Assembly (NCBI GenBank): GCA_036583965.1
Contig: JAZBQD010000019.1
Span: forward strand, 2,781,006-2,845,005
Origin: Prunella strophiata
Taxonomy: Eukaryota; Chordata; Aves; Passeriformes; Prunellidae
Direction of reading: 5' to 3'
DNA: 64,000 nucleotides
The notes under the pieces: model-generated
Databases searched by the model: none
Told to the model about the DNA's origin: nothing
What the model saw: the letters and a program-made list of their open reading frames with translations, nothing else
Translations under genes and position numbers: made by a program
Shown: positions 58,070-64,000 of the stretch, one piece after another
Layout: each line of letters starts with the position of its first letter
How positions within the stretch are numbered: position 1 is the stretch's first letter

Positions 58070-58432
58070 TTTAACCTGGAGAAAAGGAGGCTCAGGGGGG
58101 ACCTTGTGGCTCTGCACAACTCCTGACAGGAGGGGACAGCCAGGGGGTCAGGCTCTGCTCCCAGGGAACAGGGACAGGACAAGGGAAATGGCTTCAAGTT
58201 GTGCCAGGGGAAGTTTAGACTGCCTATTAGGAAAAAAAATGTCATGGAAAGGGTTGTAAATTATTAAAACAGACTGGGCAGTGTTGCAGTCACTGTCCCT
58301 GGAAGTGTTCAAAGCACATGTGGATGTGGCACTTGAGGACATGGTTTAATTGTGAACATGGGGATGGTGCTGCACTGATGGCTGGGCTTGATTATCCTAA
58401 AGGTTTTTTCCAACCTTAACAATTCTGTGAGT
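58070..58432 (+). mobile_element. CR1 fragment, complete 3' end
   Basis: Plus-strand CR1 3' region: GGCTCAGGGGGGACCTTGTG, 'ggggaagtttagactgccta', 'gtggatgtggcacttgagga', 'ttccaaccttaacaattctg'. Confidence 0.9.
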
Positions 58433-58523
58433 CTGTCTCTTGTCTGCTCATTTTCAGCAGGTTTAATTGTATTTGGTAACTGAAGATGCTGCTTTTACAT
58501 CACCCTCGTCTTTGATTTTATTA

Positions 58524-58730
58524 TGGAATCCCAGAATGGATTGTGCTGGAAAGGATCTTAAAGCCCATCTCATCCCACCTCTGCCATGGCAGGGACACCT
58601 TCCACTGTCCCAGGGTGCTCCAAGTCCTGTCCAGCCTGGGCTTGGGCACTTCCAGGGATCCAGGGGCAGCCACAGCTACTCTGGGCACCCTGTGCCAGGG
58701 CCTCCCCATCCTCACAGGGAAGAATATGTA
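58524..58730 (-). mobile_element. CR1 fragment
   Basis: Minus-strand CR1 3' end, close in sequence to 28802-29016. It forms a tail-to-tail pair with the plus-strand copy ending 90 bp to the left. Confidence 0.9.
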
Positions 58731-61700
58731 ACCTGCTGGTCTCTGAAGGAGACAGGAAATTCTTGGGCAACGAAAAGAAATATGACTGAAAAATCTTTTT
58801 TAGCAGGAATATACAGATTTGCCATCAAATCTACTGAAAACCACAGCTTTTATTTACCCAGGATAACATTTAGAGACCCCAAACTGAGGCACAGAGTGGA
58901 GTTTGGCAGCGCAGCTCCTACACTTACTGATTTCACACCAAAATGAGGAAAATCCATTAGCAGCTGGAAATCCTCCTGACCCAGGGATTTCACCTACAAT
59001 TAGAGAAAGCTGACAACTGTGTTAACCATCTGCTATTTCTTTTCTGAGGACGATCAAACACTCGAGAAAAATGCTCCTTTTGTAAAGTGTTGTCGGGGGA
59101 ACAAGTGCATGACGTGGGTCCATATTTATCTAGGAAAGCAAATAAACCACTTGTCTTGCAAAGGGAATTAGCTGGAAACTCCCAAGGACAGAAATCATGT
59201 GTGAAGTCAGCTGCAAGCCCCATTTTGGGGTGTTCATGGCCTCAGTGTGTTGCTGTTGTGTTTTTCTTCAGTGCACACCTGATGGGACCAACGTCATTCA
59301 AACGCTCTGCAGTTGCTTGTTCTCCAGCCAGGCCCCCACGTGCACCTTGAAGTCTTTAAATCCTCAGTGCTTTCTTGTGTTTTAATTTTTGTTTTCTGCT
59401 CTTATCTTGGGGTAGCTTCCTTTAGAAATGTATTTTTCTGAACAAAATTCACGCAGCATTCCATGGCTGCCAGTGCTTAACCATGGTGCTGTAAGAAAAC
59501 TGGTTAACATTTTCTGGAAGAAAAAGGGGAGCACATGTTTGGTTTTTTTAACCCAAAATTTTCATAATTTCTTTTTTATTTTTAAATTTTTTTTAAGTTG
59601 AAGATATTTATTTGTTCTCCTCTCCTCCCAGCTGCCCTCACCTGCCTGATGCTCCAGGCAACCCCAACAATGCACTTATGCAGATCTTGTGTTCTCAGTC
59701 TGCTGTGGATAAAGTCCCTGTGGTGGTGTCTGAGGTAATTTTTGCTCATTTTTTTCCATGAAATTAGGCCTTTCAACTGGGATTTTTCCATTCCAGGTCT
59801 CTTTTGTGAAGACACAGAGCATCTTCCCTGGATCAGGAATGGAGGGTAGTTGTTCTGCCCTCAGATTTGGGAAGAGATGGACTTCCTACTAACTTGAGCT
59901 TTTAATGGTTTGCCTGGAAAGCCTGCAGGCATCACAAGCTTCCATACCCAACCCCAAGCCAGGAGCTCTTGCCATGCAGGCTGGTGCCATCTCCAGCCAT
60001 CAGGAATTGCTTGAGCAGTCTCTCTCCCTCTACCACTGCTCAGACTCAGGCTTCCTTCATGGGACATCAATCTCCTCAAAGACCTTACAACCCAAACAGG
60101 TCCCACTGTGGGCAACAGGAGAGTGGGTGGGGTGCTGTACTGGGGGAAGCCATGGGCAGGTGGCCAAGGGACACCCCGTGGTAGCCCAGCTGTGTCCACA
60201 CCACGTGGAGGTGAGTCTGGGTGTGTGTCTGGCCAAGCCAGAGGAGCACAGATGAAACCTCTTTCCAATACATAATAAAAGGAGAGTGAAGCCAGCTGGA
60301 ATATCCTGTACATTAAGTGTGATGACTAACTGTAGCAGATGTTGGTGCATTTGTTAAAGTTTCCACCAGAGAAGGAGGGACTGGAATATGAGCATTTGAA
60401 AATCAAAGGTAGCCCATGAGAGAGGCGAAACGGGAGATGAAAGGGGAGCAGAGCTGAAGGGAGGGGCAGGAAGATGATGGAGAAATTGTGGTGTGGGGTG
60501 AGGGGCCAGGGGGAGTGTGTGGGGCTGGGGCTGTGTGTAGGGCTCCTTCCCCAGGAGGGAAGAGCCACGGAGCCTCCTGCAGCAGGAGGATAAATGGCTG
60601 CATTCCCAAGGGTGGAAGAGATGGAAAATTAGACACATGGCTCTGGGCAGACATGGAAAGCAGTGCTGGGGAGCTGTGCTGGCATCACCCACCCTGAGCC
60701 ACCCCCAGGGGAAGCTCTGAGGTCCCTTGTCACACCTGGAGCCCTGTTGTGCTGCACCAAGATGCCACAAAACAAGAACCTCCCTGGCAAGGAATCTGGT
60801 TTTCCTGCTGTGGAATTTCAGGTGCTCCTCCTTTACATGGATATTCATCTTGGTGGAGTTACACTATTCCCAAGCCTGAGCCCCAAAGTCACATCCTATT
60901 AACGGAAGAAAGGATAAAATAATTAAGTTTGTTTTATCATTATGTAAAGGTCATTAGTGTCCTTTCTTGTCAGTACAGTTTTCTGAGGAGAATCCATCCA
61001 GGAATTCAGATCCAACTTCTTAAAACATGAGTTTTCTTGACCTCTGTTTCTGATGAAAAAAGAAGGGTGGATTGTAGAGTTGCTCAAAAAAAGCAACACC
61101 TGTTTCAAATAGGTGCTAAAAGACATATTTATTTGTGTCTTAAAAGAGATCTACATGATGCTGTTTTATCTGTTTTGTTATTCCCCCAACTCTGTCACAG
61201 AATCAATGTTCTGCTTCCAGAAAAAAAAAATTTTGTCTTGCAGAAAACTCAGTTTCCAGTGAGCAAAATTAGCCATGCAAAGAAAATCACAGTTTTATGG
61301 AGAGATTTGCAAATTCTTTATTTCTTCAAATTCTGTTCATAATTTTTCAAAACACTACAACTGATTTTTAAAACTGCTAAAAAGCATAACCAGTTCTTGA
61401 CTTCTCCCTTCCCTTTCACCAGTCAAATACTTTGCAAGCATAGGTGTGTTGGACAATATTTCAGCAAAATTCAAAGAGAAATGTTATTCCCTGAAGAAAG
61501 GCTAATGCAAATGGAGCAGGAAGCACCCAAAAATAATTTATTAATATGGCTGCACACCTATCCAAACTGATCTTTCCCCCTTTAATGTTAAAATAATTAC
61601 AACATGATGTATCGACTGATGTATGAAGCAATTTCCCTCAATAATTAGTAATTGCCTGTTGCAGGTCTGATGTAACAGTTTGTCAGGTTTATTCAGCCAA

Positions 61701-63654
61701 GTGTTCCCCTCCACACAGGGCAGCACAACCCAGAGTTTAAATTCCTTATACACAAAATTACAAATGGCAACGAGTAGAGAATGCATGTAACTGATCTACG
61801 TGTTCCTGAAAAAAACCCCTTCTGGTTATTCCACAAAAAATAGATTTGTCTGTGTTACATGACACTGCTGGTGCTTATATATGAGTAGTTTCAGCAAGAC
61901 CAAAAAACCCCAAATCTCTCAATTTAATTCTTTTTTTGTTTTTTTTTCTTTCTTTTTTTCCCCCCCCTCAGAAACTAACCAGATCCAGCAGTTTCAGTTC
62001 TTATGTCACAGTTACCAAAGTTAAAAGGCAAGGAGGGTGTTCAGCTCTGGTTAAGACAAGTTCTTCTCTTAGCCCAGTGCACTGCACTAATAAAATAATT
62101 TTCACTTGGAATATAATGCAGTAGTGCCTTATCCTTCCCTTGGCAAATGAGATGAACATCAGGGGAATAAAAAAACACAGCACCAAGGTTCTGCTTGGAA
62201 AAATGCAATTTCTGGAAGAAAGATTAAAATAAATGAAATATCACTGGCTTGGCGAGCAGCAACTGGGGGAGAATGAAACAAATATTGGAATGACATAAAT
62301 CCTGAGGAATTACAGTGTTATAAGGAAGGGCTGAAAGTGAAGAAGGTAAAATTTTGGCTGTCTAGCCACAGAAGTTTCCTGGTGCAGCTATCCATTAGTG
62401 AAGTGGTCTTACGAGGAAATGGTGAAGGATATATAACGTATGACATTTATAACCAGACTAAACAAAAACTGCACAGTCCTTCCTTCACAGACAAGTGGCC
62501 CACAAATCCACCTCTACATCCCATGGATCCCATGTGCTGCATGAGCAGCCACATTCCACAGGAAGCACAACATGGAGCAGGGACTTTTTATTTTGAACCA
62601 CAGCCCAGCCAAACCTGGGCTTTAAATGATGCTGGACTCTGATTAGAGTGGTTTGAGCTTGAACTTCAGTCAGAACCAGTCCTGAAGCTAAATATCCCCT
62701 GGCTCAACTCCCTGATACCAAGCCAGGGTTTGAGAAGAGGTCAATAACAGAGCAAGGGTGATTCCACCCCGTTCTTGATGCTTCTTGCACCAGAGATCTT
62801 TGATGATGTGTTGGTATGGCCTTGGGTTTGGGCTGTGCTGGAAAACCCTATAAGCTTTGGGATTTAGGAAAGTTCCTCTGTCTCTGGCAAAGATTTAGGT
62901 TCTGCTGCATTTAGGGTCTCATTAGACCCTGGCACCACCAGAGCTGAGCCTGCTCCAAGAACACAGCTCATGGGTGACCTTCCTTTCCCCACTCTCTGGG
63001 GGGGTCAGGAGGTCACTGGTGTGACACCATTTGCTCTGTGAAGGTCAAAGTGGGACCCTCCCCCTGCAGCAGAAGGTTAGAAATCTGCTCAGTTCAGATT
63101 TGTCCTTGTTTCTTCCACTGTCCAAGGCCTGGAGAAGGTTTTATCCAAGGAGACCAACAGAACTGTGATGTCCTCATGGAATACTGAAGAGACCAGCTGG
63201 GAGAGATTCCTGAAGGAATAACCCAGCTCTCAGTCCCACATCCCTGGTGCTGGTGGTCTTCTACAAGTCTGCTCCTTGTTAAACATCCTGGAACAGCTTT
63301 TATTGTACCTCAAGGCCTAAAATTTCTTTTTATCCAGAATTTGGAAGTAACTCTCCTCATTTTAGCCTGCTTCTTGGAGGTTTTCTTTACTTTAGAAACC
63401 AGAGACACACTTGCAGAGCAGGATGAAGCTCTTGGGAGCTATTTTTCTCTTCAGTTTTTCTGGCCTTTATGAAGCAAACTTGGCAAAAAGCTGAAGGGCA
63501 ACGTGCATGGTGTGGCCATTTGGGAGAGGGATGTAAGTATGCAACCAGCTGTAGTGGCTCATCTGGGACTATTTGGATGCCAGGACAGTGTCATCTTGTG
63601 GTCATTGTGCAAGGCCAGTGACCAAGACTGAGAAGGTGGGAAGGATAGACTTAT
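58731..63654. other. No gene seen
   Basis: About 4.9 kb nearly free of recognisable repeats. A splice-acceptor-like pyrimidine tract ending in CAG lies at about 61929-61971. No exon could be supported from sequence alone. Confidence 0.35.
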
Positions 63655-63725
63655 AAAATTGTTAAGGTTGGAAAAGACCTCTGAGATTGAGTCCATCAAG
63701 TCCAGAGCTGCCAAACCCACCACTA
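63655..63725 (-). mobile_element. CR1 3' tail fragment
   Basis: Minus-strand CR1 end: AATTGTTAAGGTTGGAAAAG, 'ctgccaaacccaccactaa'. Confidence 0.72.
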
Positions 63726-64000
63726 AGCAGGCAAAGCTTCATCATCAACAGCAGCTTCATTTCCTTTCTCGTTTTTCAATGACTTTTCCATGAGGGAGAA
63801 AAATTCTGTCACTCTGATAACCAAACCAGATAAGCACCCAGCAGTACAGCAAGCTGACCTTCACAGATTGTTCATGGCTAAAGTGAGATTTCCACTTCCA
63901 AAATCATCCCTGGTCACAAAGCAGAGGAAATCCAGCTCTCTGTGACACTGCCAGCTCAGTGTGCAGCAGGAGAAGCCTCCACATCTCCCACACATGTCTC

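Overview
This is vertebrate nuclear DNA, almost certainly from a bird and probably a songbird. About thirty copies of the 3' part of CR1 retrotransposons lie on both strands. Their ends carry the typical tail (ATTCTGTG-like octamers, then 'aaccattctgtgattc' or its complement). Several solo retroviral LTRs, many GC-rich minisatellites and the absence of Alu, B1 or L1-like sequence agree with this. 'Songbird' is inference. Long open frames in the window are mostly products of tandem repeats, and no prokaryotic gene organisation is present.

Layout. 1-440 is a CpG island, perhaps the 5' end of a gene read on the minus strand and running off the left edge. 441-5172 is a block of consecutive minisatellites: a perfect 10-bp array (254 copies), a GTGTGACA-based array, a 38-bp family and a 40-bp family. 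5.8-9 kb holds CR1 pieces and a probable LTR with an upstream polypurine tract. 9.3-11.1 kb holds two arrays of the same 9-bp unit ATTATTGAT (about 40 and 111 copies). 13-25 kb is accessory DNA with CR1 copies, local duplications and three solo LTRs, each with its own target-site duplication (TSD). One of these LTRs sits inside a CR1 copy.

The clearest gene-like locus is at 33.7-35.2 kb on the minus strand. It has a GT-AG intron, an ATG in good context just after the acceptor, a signal-peptide-like start and a basic, coiled-coil-like body. A 494-bp solo LTR interrupts this 138-codon frame after codon 27. The first three bases of the LTR form a stop codon, and the 5-bp TSD shows that the frame was continuous before insertion. 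Three 88-bp tandem units lie just upstream.

From 35 kb to the end the DNA looks intergenic or intronic. It holds scattered CR1 fragments, simple repeats, a second CpG-rich patch (43.86-44.17 kb), a third weaker one (46.7-47.1 kb) and a few low-repeat segments that may be conserved non-coding elements. No other protein-coding exon could be assigned with confidence. Small exons would be invisible without alignments or RNA evidence.
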